From an uncultured Kordia sp. (GTDB lineage Bacteria > Bacteroidota > Bacteroidia > Flavobacteriales > Flavobacteriaceae), in the NCBI RefSeq assembly GCF_947496985.1, contig NZ_CANMEZ010000003.1, forward strand, positions 124,001 through 188,000: a DNA stretch of 64,000 nucleotides, in the 5' to 3' direction. This document shows positions 34,127-42,518 of this stretch, piece by piece. Made by a program: the position numbers and the translations under genes. The notes beneath the pieces are model-generated. The model saw nothing but the letters and a program-made list of their open reading frames with translations, was not told the origin of the DNA and did not search any database. How positions within the stretch are numbered: the stretch's first letter is position 1; each line of letters starts with the position of its first letter.

Positions 34127-34600
34127 TTTGTAGCTTGATTTAGTTTTTAATTAAAATATCATTTATAAAAACTGAATAAATAATGATTAATCCTTAAAAG
34201 TATATTCACTAATGGATTCATTTTAATTACTTAAAAATTGTATAATAGATTTCACAGTTTAAATTTATTTTTTATTGTTCTTTTTTCATTACGGTTTTCC
34301 TCATTTCAATTATAAAGTGTTTGGAATTGTAATACAATGCAAGCAGATAAATGATGCTAATTAATTAAAGTTTTCAATTACAGAGATTAAAAATTAAATC
34401 TATAAACTTAATTTGTAGTTTAACTCATTTTGAAATATTCAAAATTTTTGAGTTAATCTCATACTAAATAGAAATAAAAAATAAGTTTGTCCACAGAAAC
34501 CTCAAGTTTAACTTAAGATACAAGTGCTTGACCAGTAAAAGTCAATTCAAAAAATTTTCCCTTTATAACTTCTAGGAAATAATCTTAATTCCCCTAGAAG
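34127..34600. other. Gene-free stretch between lipoprotein and integrase, with one palindrome
   Basis: AT-rich, with no ORF of coding character. It contains the minus-strand site at 34290-34303 and presumably the integrase promoter. Confidence 0.5.
34290..34303 (-). promoter_or_regulatory. Imperfect TACGG-type palindrome upstream of the lipoprotein gene
   Basis: The minus strand reads TGAGGAAAACCGTA, 12 of 14 positions identical to TACGGAAAACCGTA. It lies 164 bases before the lipoprotein start codon, the same distance range as the two other copies. Confidence 0.4.
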
Positions 34601-35956
34601 ATGAAACGAATAAAATTACCCAAACGACCACACAAAGGATTATGTATTTATTGCAATCATTGTAAAAAGTATTTTTTTAATACAAGCGATGTATATGTGA
34701 AAATAAAAGATGAGTTGATTAAAAGAACAGCTATTTGTGGTATAAAGAAAACTAAATTTTTGAACTGTAAATTTCCTGAAAAACACCGTTATAGAACTCG
34801 TATTCACTATCCAAATCAAAACGCTAGCTATAAAACTAAAACCTTAAAAGCAGAAACATATAACGATGCTGTTGTGGAAGCTATCAATTATGAAGAAAAT
34901 TTTTATGAAAGATTAAAAAAGGATAGTGTTGATTCAGATGGTAAATTGATTAAAAGATACTATCTGTTTAATACTCAAGTTAAATATATCAATTTTTTAA
35001 ATGATAGAGGAGTTCCAGAACACAAAAAGGCGAATCGTTCTGAAAAACATATTAAAGAGATTTATAAGTGTTTATTGTTATTTAATGAGAGCTTGATCTT
35101 AAAAAAAATCAACATTAAAACTTTACTTGTTATAAAAGTGAGTGATTCGCATGTTGGCTATTTTCATACGTATTTATTGAAATACAAAGGTTATCAAAAT
35201 AAAACATACAATAACAAGATGAGTGCTTTAAAAGCTTTCTTTAAGTGGGCAAATAAAGAATATAAATTGAAAATGGATAACCCTTTTGAAGATGTTAAAC
35301 TTAGATCGACTTCAAAAAGCATTGATACTATTAGTGAAATTGAGTACAATAAGCTTTTGGAAATTATTTCGCCAGAAAAAGGTTATGTAATGATTGGAGT
35401 AAAAAATCCTAAAAGGAAGAATCGATACAAGTCTTATTTAAAAGATGGAATTGAGTTAGCATTGCATACAGGCGGAAGGAGAGAAGAAATAGTAGAATTA
35501 AAATGGGATATGATAAAAGAAGTAGAAAATAGACCTACTTATATTTTAGTTCCGAATTTAAAAGTAGAAAGACAAAAGGGAAAAGGTTTCAATGACAATG
35601 TTCCTCCAAAGATTATTCCTGTAACTACAAGTTTAAATCTTCTTTTACATCGACTGGGTTATGAAGAAAAAAAAGGAAGTCACGAATACATATTATGTCC
35701 CGACAGAAGTAAAATAACAACTTTAGGCATCATGGAAAATCTTTCAAAAGGTTTTTCACATTTTTTTGATTTACTAGATACAGGCAGAAAATTACAATTA
35801 AAGCATTTGAGAAAAACTTATTTGACGCATTTGCAATCTGTAATGGGAACAGAAGCAAAATTACTTTCGTCACATTCTACTGATGATGTCCTTAAAAAGC
35901 ATTATATAGATCAAACGGTAATTAATAAAGCGGTAAAAGACCTCAAAATATTCTGA
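34601..35956 (+). CDS. Tyrosine integrase of the tRNA-Met island
   Basis: 451 residues. A cysteine pair near the start (CIYCNHCKKYF) suggests a small zinc-binding arm-site domain. A core-binding helical domain follows at about 120-220. The catalytic residues are Arg293 (HTGGRREEIVELKW), His402-x-Arg404 (LKHLRKTYLTHL), His425 (SSHSTDD) and Tyr435 (KKHYIDQ). All are present, so it should be active. It ends about 135 bases from the intact tRNA, with repeated 12-bp motifs between, as expected for the element's own attachment region. Confidence 0.92.
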   Translation: MKRIKLPKRPHKGLCIYCNHCKKYFFNTSDVYVKIKDELIKRTAICGIKKTKFLNCKFPEKHRYRTRIHYPNQNASYKTKTLKAETYNDAVVEAINYEENFYERLKKDSVDSDGKLIKRYYLFNTQVKYINFLNDRGVPEHKKANRSEKHIKEIYKCLLLFNESLILKKINIKTLLVIKVSDSHVGYFHTYLLKYKGYQNKTYNNKMSALKAFFKWANKEYKLKMDNPFEDVKLRSTSKSIDTISEIEYNKLLEIISPEKGYVMIGVKNPKRKNRYKSYLKDGIELALHTGGRREEIVELKWDMIKEVENRPTYILVPNLKVERQKGKGFNDNVPPKIIPVTTSLNLLLHRLGYEEKKGSHEYILCPDRSKITTLGIMENLSKGFSHFFDLLDTGRKLQLKHLRKTYLTHLQSVMGTEAKLLSSHSTDDVLKKHYIDQTVINKAVKDLKIF

Positions 35957-35991
35957 AAATCGATAAAAAAAGCTAAAAAGACTGATTAATC

Positions 35992-36030
35992 AGGTACTTT
36001 TTGTAGGTACTTTTTGAGAGGAGTACAGTT
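35992..36030. repeat. Putative integrase arm-type sites at the right end of the island
   Basis: AGGTACTTTTTG occurs twice in direct orientation (35992-36003 and 36005-36016). GGAGTACAGTT (36020-36030) follows; its exact reverse complement lies at 24911-24921 near the left end. Short repeats near both ends of an integrating element are the usual form of arm-type binding sites. Confidence 0.55.
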
Positions 36031-36053
36031 ATTTGTAAGAATTAAATAGAAGT

Positions 36054-36088
36054 AAAAAAAATAACCCATTGAAAATCAACGGGTTATT
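36054..36088 (-). terminator. Terminator of the tRNA-Met gene, carried by the island
   Basis: AATAACCC (36060-36067) pairs with GGGTTATT (36081-36088), extended inward by TTG/CAA past one mismatch. A T run follows on the minus strand. It replaces the terminator now left behind at 24710-24741. Confidence 0.8.
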
Positions 36089-36089
36089 A

Positions 36090-36132
36090 GTAGCGAGATC
36101 GGGAATTGAACCCGAGACCTCCGGGTTATGAA
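36090..36132 (-). repeat. attachment site copy inside intact tRNA-Met (43-bp direct repeat)
   Basis: Identical over 43 bases to 24774-24816. It covers the 3' part of the tRNA gene including the anticodon loop and T arm, so integration restores a complete tRNA. Confidence 0.9.
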
Positions 36133-36164
36133 TCCGACGCTCTAACCAACTGAGCTACCTCGCC
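36091..36164 (-). tRNA. tRNA-Met (anticodon CAT)
   Basis: The minus strand folds as a cloverleaf: acceptor GGCGAGG pairs with TCTCGCT (two G-U pairs), the D arm is in AGCTCAGTTGGTTAGAGC, the anticodon loop is TTCATAA with anticodon CAT, and the T arm is TCGGGTTCAATTCCCGA. It is 74 nt with no encoded CCA. A CAT anticodon may also belong to an initiator tRNA or an isoleucine tRNA with modified C. Elongator Met fits best, since the G1-U72 pair is unlike an initiator's C1-A72 mismatch. Confidence 0.9.
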
Positions 36165-36296
36165 TTGTTTGCGGGTGCAAATATATAAACAATTTTTTTT
36201 TGAGCAAATAATACTCAATTTTTATTTTTTTTATTGTTTTCTTTTAAACTAAACAATTAATGTATATATTGTCAACAACATAATTATAAATAAAGC

Positions 36297-36686
36297 ATGT
36301 CAGATAGAGTTAAATACGAAATTGAGTTCCCTATACAATCTTCGCCGCAGCTTTTATTCCAATATTTATCTACACCTTCAGGATTATCTGAGTGGTATGC
36401 AGATAATGTAAATTCCAGAGGAGAGGTTTTTACCTTTATTTGGGACGATAGTGAAGAAACGGCAAAATTACTAGGGAAGAAAAATAATGAACGTATCCGC
36501 TTTCAGTGGGAAGAAGATGAAGATACATCAGATTATTTTGAAATGAAGATTGTTGTCGATGAAATTACAAAAGATGTTTCTTTAATAGTCACAGATTTTG
36601 CAGATGATGATGATGAAGTGGAAGAAGGTAAAATGTTGTGGGAAAACCAAATTGGAAGTCTAAAACAAGTTTTAGGTTCACGCTAA
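36297..36686 (+). CDS. START-like/AHA1-type SRPBCC domain protein
   Basis: 129 residues. It opens with VKYEIEFPIQSSPQLLFQYLSTPSGLSEWYADNV, the first strand and helices of the SRPBCC hydrophobic-cavity fold. The family is widespread in Bacteroidota, where it is annotated START-like; ligand unknown. The acidic insertion DFADDDDEVEEG is typical. It is separate from the downstream aminotransferase gene. Confidence 0.82.
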   Translation: MSDRVKYEIEFPIQSSPQLLFQYLSTPSGLSEWYADNVNSRGEVFTFIWDDSEETAKLLGKKNNERIRFQWEEDEDTSDYFEMKIVVDEITKDVSLIVTDFADDDDEVEEGKMLWENQIGSLKQVLGSR

Positions 36687-36705
36687 AAAAATCATTTTTT
36701 AAAAC

Positions 36706-36738
36706 TATATTTGCCTTGAGAAAATCAAGGCTTTTTTT
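36706..36738 (+). promoter_or_regulatory. Overlapping -7 element and hairpin directly before the aminotransferase start
   Basis: TATATTTG (36706-36713) matches TAnnTTTG exactly. It overlaps a perfect hairpin GCCTTGA/TCAAGGC (36713-36719 and 36725-36731) followed by seven T and then the ATG at 36739. The hairpin can terminate transcription from the upstream gene. A transcript starting about six bases after the -7 box would have only a 20-base leader. Confidence 0.6.
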
Positions 36739-37575
36739 ATGGTAAATTTTAATGGAAATTTAAGCGAAGACACAACACTTATTAATGTTGAGAATAGAGG
36801 CTTAAAGTATGGAGATTCACTTTTTGAAACTCTAAGAGTTATTGCAAATAAAATTCTTTTTTGGGAAGATCATTATTTCAGACTCATGGAATCTATGAGA
36901 ATTCTACGAATGGAGATTCCTATGAACTTTACCATGGAATTCTTAGAAGATGAAATTCTAAAAACAATCAAAGCCAATGAACATACCAATGCAAGGGTTC
37001 GTTGTACTATTTTTAGAGGAAATGGCGGATTGTATATGCCTGTTTCAAATGACGTAGAATATATTATTCAGGCAAACGAGCTAGATTCTCCTTTCTATTT
37101 ACTTTCAGAAACAACATACCAAGTTGATTTATACAAAGATTTTTATATCAACAAAGGTTTGCTCTCTACACTTAAAACGAATAACAAAATTATAAACGTT
37201 TTAGGAAGCGTTTACGCGAAGGAAAATGATTTAGATAACTGTTTGTTGATCAATGAGGATAAAAGCGTTGTAGAGGCCTTAAATGGAAATATATTTTTGG
37301 TGAAAGGAAATATTATCAAAACACCTCCAATTACAGATGGTTGCTTGAAAGGAATTTTAAGAATGCAACTTATTGAAATGTTGGAGAAATTACCAAATTA
37401 TGAATTGATAGAAGAAAGTATTTCACCTTTTGAAATTCAAAAAGCAGACGAATTCTTCGTGACAAATGTGATTAAAGGAATTGTTCCTATCACAAAATAT
37501 AGGAAAAAACAGTTTACAACGGATGTTGCTAGAGATCTACTAGCAAAATTAAATATGAGAATTCGATTGGGATAA
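36739..37575 (+). CDS. Aminotransferase class IV (aminodeoxychorismate lyase/branched-chain type)
   Basis: 278 residues. It is a PLP enzyme of fold type IV, with the family opening NVENRGLKYGDSLFETLRV, the Schiff-base lysine segment around LLSTLKTNNKI and the cofactor loop VVEALNGNIFLVKGN. PabC (4-amino-4-deoxychorismate lyase) and branched-chain or D-amino acid aminotransferases share these motifs, and I cannot decide between them. The ATG directly follows the terminator T run, so the start is fixed by homology and the short leader. Confidence 0.82.
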   Translation: MVNFNGNLSEDTTLINVENRGLKYGDSLFETLRVIANKILFWEDHYFRLMESMRILRMEIPMNFTMEFLEDEILKTIKANEHTNARVRCTIFRGNGGLYMPVSNDVEYIIQANELDSPFYLLSETTYQVDLYKDFYINKGLLSTLKTNNKIINVLGSVYAKENDLDNCLLINEDKSVVEALNGNIFLVKGNIIKTPPITDGCLKGILRMQLIEMLEKLPNYELIEESISPFEIQKADEFFVTNVIKGIVPITKYRKKQFTTDVARDLLAKLNMRIRLG

Positions 37576-37681
37576 TGAGAAGAGTAAAAGATATATTTTT
37601 ATAGAATGAGAAAAGTTTAAAGCTCAGCTTCTTATTTTACTCATAAACTTTCACATTAAGCGCAGTCGAAATATATGAATT

Positions 37682-38251
37682 TTAATTATGACTCGGATCT
37701 TCGGGAGCATTTGACCAAATTAAATATTCGCCACCAAATTCCATCATCTTTTTACGCCAAATTGATTTACACGATTTAGAAATGATTTCTTTTTTAAGCT
37801 CATTTCGAACAATAATCCATGAATTAGAGTTCAATTCATCACTCAATTGATTGGCGTGCCAACCAGAATATCCTAAAAAGAATTTAATATCATCTTCATT
37901 CAGTTTATCTTCTTCCAGTAGTTTTGCAATAGAAGAAAAATCACCGCCCCAATAAATACCTAATGATATTTCAATACTATTCGGGACTAAATGTGGGATT
38001 TTATGAATGAAATATAAATTATCTTGTTCTACAGGACCGCCATTATAGACTTTAAACGTAGTTTTTAGGTTGGCAAACTGTGGAATCAAGTCAGATAGAC
38101 TTACGTTGAGTGGCTTATTTAAAATAAAACCAATCGATCCTTCTTCAGTATGATCAGCAAGTAAAACAACTGATCTATTGAAAGATACATCTCCAATAAT
38201 AGATGGTTCAGCAACTAAAAGATGTCCTTTATTGGGTTTTAAGGCTATCAT
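37682..38251 (-). CDS. YqgE/AlgH family protein
   Basis: 189 residues. Conserved features are GHLLVAEPSIIGDVSFNRSVVLL at the start, GSIGFILNKPL, YNGGPVEQDNLYFIH and FLGYSGWHANQL, the UPF0301 signature. The exact function is unsettled in the family. It is a single gene between an aminotransferase and HU. Confidence 0.92.
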   Translation of the reverse strand: MIALKPNKGHLLVAEPSIIGDVSFNRSVVLLADHTEEGSIGFILNKPLNVSLSDLIPQFANLKTTFKVYNGGPVEQDNLYFIHKIPHLVPNSIEISLGIYWGGDFSSIAKLLEEDKLNEDDIKFFLGYSGWHANQLSDELNSNSWIIVRNELKKEIISKSCKSIWRKKMMEFGGEYLIWSNAPEDPSHN

Positions 38252-38335
38252 TTATGAAATTTTAGGTTACTTAAATCTATTAAAAAAAAATGGAATAATC
38301 AAATTTACTAGTGTTTACGGCAATTTTAAGCATTA

Positions 38336-38361
38336 AAAAAGCGCTCAATTGAGCGCTTTTT
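38336..38361 (-). terminator. Terminator of the HU gene
   Basis: The 16-base perfect palindrome GCGCTCAATTGAGCGC (38341-38356) is flanked by A and T runs. It lies 25 bases past the HU stop and works in either direction. Confidence 0.92.
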
Positions 38362-38385
38362 ACTGATATGTTTAATAAAGTAATA

Positions 38386-38661
38386 CTAGTTGTTTACTGC
38401 ATTTCCTAAATCAGAACCAGCTTTAAACTTTACTACTTTTTTAGCTGCAATTTTAATAGTAGCTCCAGTTTGAGGATTTCTTCCGTCTCTAGCAGCTCTT
38501 TCTGAAACTGACCAAGATCCAAATCCTACTAAAGAAACTCTTCCACCTTTTTTCAAAGCTCCTTCTACATTTCCTAAAAATGATTCCAATGCCTTCTTTC
38601 CTGCAGCTTTAGAAATTCCTGCGTCAGCAGCCATTGCGTCAATTAATTCTGTTTTGTTCAT
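38386..38661 (-). CDS. HU family DNA-binding protein
   Basis: 91 residues. It has MNKTELIDAMAADAGISKAAGKKAL, the conserved GFGSWSVSERAARDGRNPQTG (DNA-bending arm with NPQTG) and KKVVKFKAG. It is a nucleoid protein that bends DNA as a dimer and may serve as the host factor for integrase-mediated recombination. Confidence 0.95.
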   Translation of the reverse strand: MNKTELIDAMAADAGISKAAGKKALESFLGNVEGALKKGGRVSLVGFGSWSVSERAARDGRNPQTGATIKIAAKKVVKFKAGSDLGNAVNN

Positions 38662-38845
38662 AATTGTTGAATTATTAATTGTTGGTTAAACATTATTTTT
38701 TAAAAGCAGTACAAATTTATACGGATTTCCTTCCCATGCAAGTAATAGCGCGGGAAAAGCATCATTTTGTTAATAACTTAAGGCGATTGTTAATAAAGCT
38801 AGTGCTTTTTTGTTGTTATTCTCTAATATCACTAGACACAAGGGA

Positions 38846-39793
38846 TTACAAGACTTTTGCTTCTTTTTCAAATTTGAAACCATTCAACAATGCCGAAATT
38901 TCCATTTTACGTTTCCCAGGAAGTTGAATTACCTTTAAAAATATGTAGCCATCTTTCACAGCTACTTTGATTTCTTTTTTTGAAGAAATGATACTTCCGA
39001 TGCTATGTGAATGCGATTCTAACACTTTGGCTACTTCATATATTTTTATCATATGAACATCTTCACCATTATATAAGGTTGTCCAAGATCCAGGATATGG
39101 GCTTAAACCACGAATCTTATTATATATATTGTCTATAGATGCTGTCCAATCAACTTCACAGGTTTCTTTATGAATTTTATACGCTGTCTTTATATCTGAA
39201 TTTAGCGGTTGAATTGTAGTGGTAATATCATCCTTTTCTATATGTTGAACAGTTTTCACAACCAATTTACTTCCAATGTTCATTAACTTGTCATGTAATG
39301 AACCTGCATTTTCATCAGGATCAATAGCTAATTCTTCTTGGAAAATCATTGCGCCTGTATCAATTTTCTCATCAATAAAGAAGGTTGTCAATCCAGTTTT
39401 TGTTTCACCATTAATAATAGCCCAATTTATAGGAGCTGCACCTCGGTAGTTTGGAAGTAGAGAAGCATGTAAATTAAATGTTCCATATTCGGGCATTTGC
39501 CATACAACTCTTGGTAACATACGAAAAGCAACTACAATTTGTAAATTCGCGTTAAGCGAGCGTAACTCTTCAATAAAAGATTCTCTCTTTAAATTCGTTG
39601 GTTGTAAAACATTTAAATCATTAGCTAAAGCAAATTTTTTCACCGCAGATTGATTTAACTTTCGTCCACGACCTGCAGGTTTGTCTGGCGCGGTAATTAC
39701 ACCAACAATAGTATACCTAGCATCTAACAATGCTTTTAATGTTGCAACAGCAAAATCGGGCGTCCCCATAAAAACGATTCTAAGATCTCTCAT
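38846..39793 (-). CDS. fmt: Methionyl-tRNA formyltransferase
   Basis: Formylates the initiator Met-tRNA with 10-formyl-THF. It has the N-terminal FMGTPDFAVATLKAL, the formyl-transfer motif SLLPNYRGAAPINWAIINGE with its conserved Asn/His, and the C-terminal OB-like domain with GLSPYPGSWT. Its 315 residues are normal. It lies 3 bases past the recQ stop in the same direction. Confidence 0.95.
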   Translation of the reverse strand: MRDLRIVFMGTPDFAVATLKALLDARYTIVGVITAPDKPAGRGRKLNQSAVKKFALANDLNVLQPTNLKRESFIEELRSLNANLQIVVAFRMLPRVVWQMPEYGTFNLHASLLPNYRGAAPINWAIINGETKTGLTTFFIDEKIDTGAMIFQEELAIDPDENAGSLHDKLMNIGSKLVVKTVQHIEKDDITTTIQPLNSDIKTAYKIHKETCEVDWTASIDNIYNKIRGLSPYPGSWTTLYNGEDVHMIKIYEVAKVLESHSHSIGSIISSKKEIKVAVKDGYIFLKVIQLPGKRKMEISALLNGFKFEKEAKVL

Positions 39794-39796
39794 ATA

Positions 39797-41695
39797 TTAT
39801 ATGGTATAAGTATTTGTTTCTGTTAATTTAATTTTTTCAGCTTCCAAAAGTAATTGAATAATTGCTAATATTAAGTTTTCACGATATGGTAATGCTTCAC
39901 AAATTTCGGTTGAAGTCATCGCATTCGTTTTCAATACTTTTAAAACATCATCATGGATTAGCATTTGTAATTCACGATCAGGTGTAGTTGTTTTTTTAGT
40001 TTTACATACAGAACAAATGCCGCAAGGCTTTTTTGCAGTTTCTCCAAAATAGGAGAGTAGCTGACTGTTTTTACAGATTTCATCATTCTGAACATATTCA
40101 ATAACTGCTTGTACGCGTTTCTTTTTGAGTTCATTTTGATGGATAACATCTCTAGCGATTGGACTAATAGTTTTGTCATCTTCACGTGCTACTAAAAATG
40201 TAATTTCTGCGTCTGTTTGTAATTCTTCTAATAGTAAGACTTCATCTTTTGCTAATTGTTGAATAGTCTCGTTGATTTTTTCTTTTGGTAAACCTATTTT
40301 TTGAGCTAAAAACGTTGTGTTGATTTTTATCTTTTGCTCAAAAATGCCACCATACGTTCGTAAAATAGCTTGCGTTATTAAACTTAAATGTTGATGACTT
40401 TCCAAATAATTCATCAAGTTGTATTGATCTAAGGTAAATTTGATCGTAGTTTTTCGATGAAAATTTTGTGATAGTTGTAAAATACTATGTCTATCTAATA
40501 ATTGTAATGCAGCAAATGTTTTTTGTGTTGGAAATTTATATGCTTTGCAAAATTCATAAAATGGAAGCGCATGTTTGGTATGATATCCTTCTCCATAGGC
40601 AACCTGAAAGAAGCTGCATAGTTTTCTATACACAAGTTTTAAAAAATCAACTTCGGGAACACTATGTATAAATTGTTGTTTTAATTGTTTAATATCGTTT
40701 CGATCTGTTAGAATAATGGCGTTTGCATACTCTCCATTTCTTCCAGCACGACCAGCTTCTTGGTAATAATTCTCTAAACTATCGGGAAGTTGAATGTGAA
40801 TTACATTTTTTACATCAGGCTTGTCAATACCCATTCCAAAAGCATTGGTTGCTACGATTGTTTGGACTTTTCCTTGTAACCACTTTTGTAAAGCAAGTTT
40901 TTTTTCTTCTGAAGAAAGTCCTCCATGAAAATATAAACTTGTAAATCCTTTGCGTTGTAATGCTTCATGAATCATGATTGTACTTTTCCGATTGCGAACA
41001 TACACAATGCAGGATTGTGGGTATTTACGTAAGGTTTTTTCAATAGTAAGTACTTTATTTTCTGTTTCTAAAACAGTGTATGCTAAATTTTCACGTACGA
41101 ATGATTGCTGAAAACGTTGTACATCTTTTAGTTGTAAATTTTCTTCAATATCCTGTACAACTTTTGGAGTTGCTGTAGCTGTCAGTGCAATACAATGTAC
41201 ATTTGGTAACAATTCACGTAACGTATTGATGTTTCTATAAGCTGGACGAAAGTCGTTTCCCCATTGTGAAATACAATGCGCTTCATCAACCGCAATTAAG
41301 TTTACAGGCATCTGTTTGATGCGCTCTTGAATTATTTCTTGCTGAATCCGTTCAGGAGAAATGTATAGAAACTTATAATCGCCATAAATACAATTATCGA
41401 GCAAGGCATTTATTTCTTCATGCTTTAATCCGCCTGTGAGCGCAATTGCTTTAATTCCATTGGCTTTTAAACCAGCAACTTGATCTTGAATTAATGCCAC
41501 TAAGGGTGAAATTACAATACAGATTCCGTCCATAGCTAATGCTGGAATTTGAAAGCAAACTGATTTTCCACCACCAGTTGGTAATAAGGCTAGCGTATCT
41601 TTTTTTTCAATAACCGAATGTATGATTTCCTCTTGCAAAGGACGAAACGAAGTATGTCCCCAATATTTTTGTAATAGTGCAAGTGGTTTTGTCAT
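39797..41695 (-). CDS. recQ: ATP-dependent DNA helicase RecQ
   Basis: 632 residues. Superfamily 2 helicase motifs are visible: Walker A LLPTGGGKSVC, the DEAH box AVDEAHCISQWGNDFRPAY, TATATPKV (motif III) and QEAGRAGRNGEYA (motif VI). A zinc-binding C-terminal domain has CKNSQLLSYFGE ... CGICSVC, followed by a winged-helix region. No HRDC domain is obvious. It shares one base with the upstream ATPase gene and is 1-3 bases from fmt, so all three are one operon. Confidence 0.93.
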   Translation of the reverse strand: MTKPLALLQKYWGHTSFRPLQEEIIHSVIEKKDTLALLPTGGGKSVCFQIPALAMDGICIVISPLVALIQDQVAGLKANGIKAIALTGGLKHEEINALLDNCIYGDYKFLYISPERIQQEIIQERIKQMPVNLIAVDEAHCISQWGNDFRPAYRNINTLRELLPNVHCIALTATATPKVVQDIEENLQLKDVQRFQQSFVRENLAYTVLETENKVLTIEKTLRKYPQSCIVYVRNRKSTIMIHEALQRKGFTSLYFHGGLSSEEKKLALQKWLQGKVQTIVATNAFGMGIDKPDVKNVIHIQLPDSLENYYQEAGRAGRNGEYANAIILTDRNDIKQLKQQFIHSVPEVDFLKLVYRKLCSFFQVAYGEGYHTKHALPFYEFCKAYKFPTQKTFAALQLLDRHSILQLSQNFHRKTTIKFTLDQYNLMNYLESHQHLSLITQAILRTYGGIFEQKIKINTTFLAQKIGLPKEKINETIQQLAKDEVLLLEELQTDAEITFLVAREDDKTISPIARDVIHQNELKKKRVQAVIEYVQNDEICKNSQLLSYFGETAKKPCGICSVCKTKKTTTPDRELQMLIHDDVLKVLKTNAMTSTEICEALPYRENLILAIIQLLLEAEKIKLTETNTYTI

Positions 41696-42237
41696 CAGTG
41701 ATTTTTAAGTGTATTTAGGATGAACGAAACACGTTCAGAAACAGTTCCGAACGGAACATCAATTAAATTATATTGATAACTTTCGTAAGCCGAAATTAAA
41801 TAGTGTTGAATTTTCTCAGCTTGTTCAAAACTTTCATAACGTTCATTATCTTGTTCGTAAATTTCTTTCCAAGGAGCTAACATAAAAGCAACATCATAGG
41901 TGTGGTTTTTGCAAGCTTCACGAAACATATCTGGATATTCATCACCTGTATAATTCATATATGCAGCTACATCAGGAATTCCTCTGTCATAAAACGCATA
42001 GTTTACATCAAGTGCTTCCGCATCTTTAAATTGTTGAATTCTACCTTCTAATAGCAGTTCACTAAACAATAAAGGTTGTGTTAAAAATAGTTGTTCAATT
42101 CCTTTTTTTTGCGCTGCAGCTGTCACTTGTCTTGAAATTTCATGAAAACATGTATGACCTTGTGCTTCTAATGCTGTAATTAAGGTAGATTTTCCAGTAC
42201 CTGGTCCACCAATGATGAGTATTCTTTTTGTGTTCAA
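41695..42237 (-). CDS. AAA_28 family ATPase (NadR-like kinase fold)
   Basis: 180 residues. The P-loop IIGGPGTGKSTLITALEA opens the protein. HEISRQVTAAAQ, FYDRGIPDVAAYM and FMLAPWKEIYEQDNERYE follow in the order seen in small nucleoside-kinase-like ATPases of the NadR C-terminal type. The substrate is unproven. It is the first gene of the recQ-fmt operon, and its stop overlaps the recQ ATG by one base. Confidence 0.8.
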   Translation of the reverse strand: MNTKRILIIGGPGTGKSTLITALEAQGHTCFHEISRQVTAAAQKKGIEQLFLTQPLLFSELLLEGRIQQFKDAEALDVNYAFYDRGIPDVAAYMNYTGDEYPDMFREACKNHTYDVAFMLAPWKEIYEQDNERYESFEQAEKIQHYLISAYESYQYNLIDVPFGTVSERVSFILNTLKNH

Positions 42238-42518
42238 TCTGAATAATTTATCTCACAAAATTACACAAATTGAAAAGAATATGAAATAGAAGCTCGTTGT
42301 TATGCTAATTCTACTATAAAATACATGATTTTATCATCTTGGTAATTTTATCTGTTTTATAAAGATAGGTAGTTCCTGCATGTAAAAAAATAAAGAACTA
42401 TTGCACATTTGTAGAGTTGAAAAAGTTAAATATATAATAGTATATTTTTTCGATTTTTCACAGGCGAAATCTGAAAAGCCAATTTTAAACAGAGTAGGAA
42501 ATTATAAAATTAAAAATT

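Larger units (their letters stand above)
24774..36132. mobile_element. Integrative genomic island in tRNA-Met carrying a defence operon
   Basis: The element is bounded by a 43-bp direct repeat of the tRNA-Met 3' part and carries a tyrosine integrase next to the intact tRNA, the usual layout for tRNA-targeting islands. Cargo: a four-gene plus-strand operon (OLD-family nuclease, UvrD-like helicase, two PD-(D/E)XK proteins) and a minus-strand ATPase and lipoprotein. I see no conjugation, replication or phage structural genes, so it is probably mobilised by other elements or passively inherited. By eye the cargo is even more AT-rich than the flanks. Confidence 0.9.
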
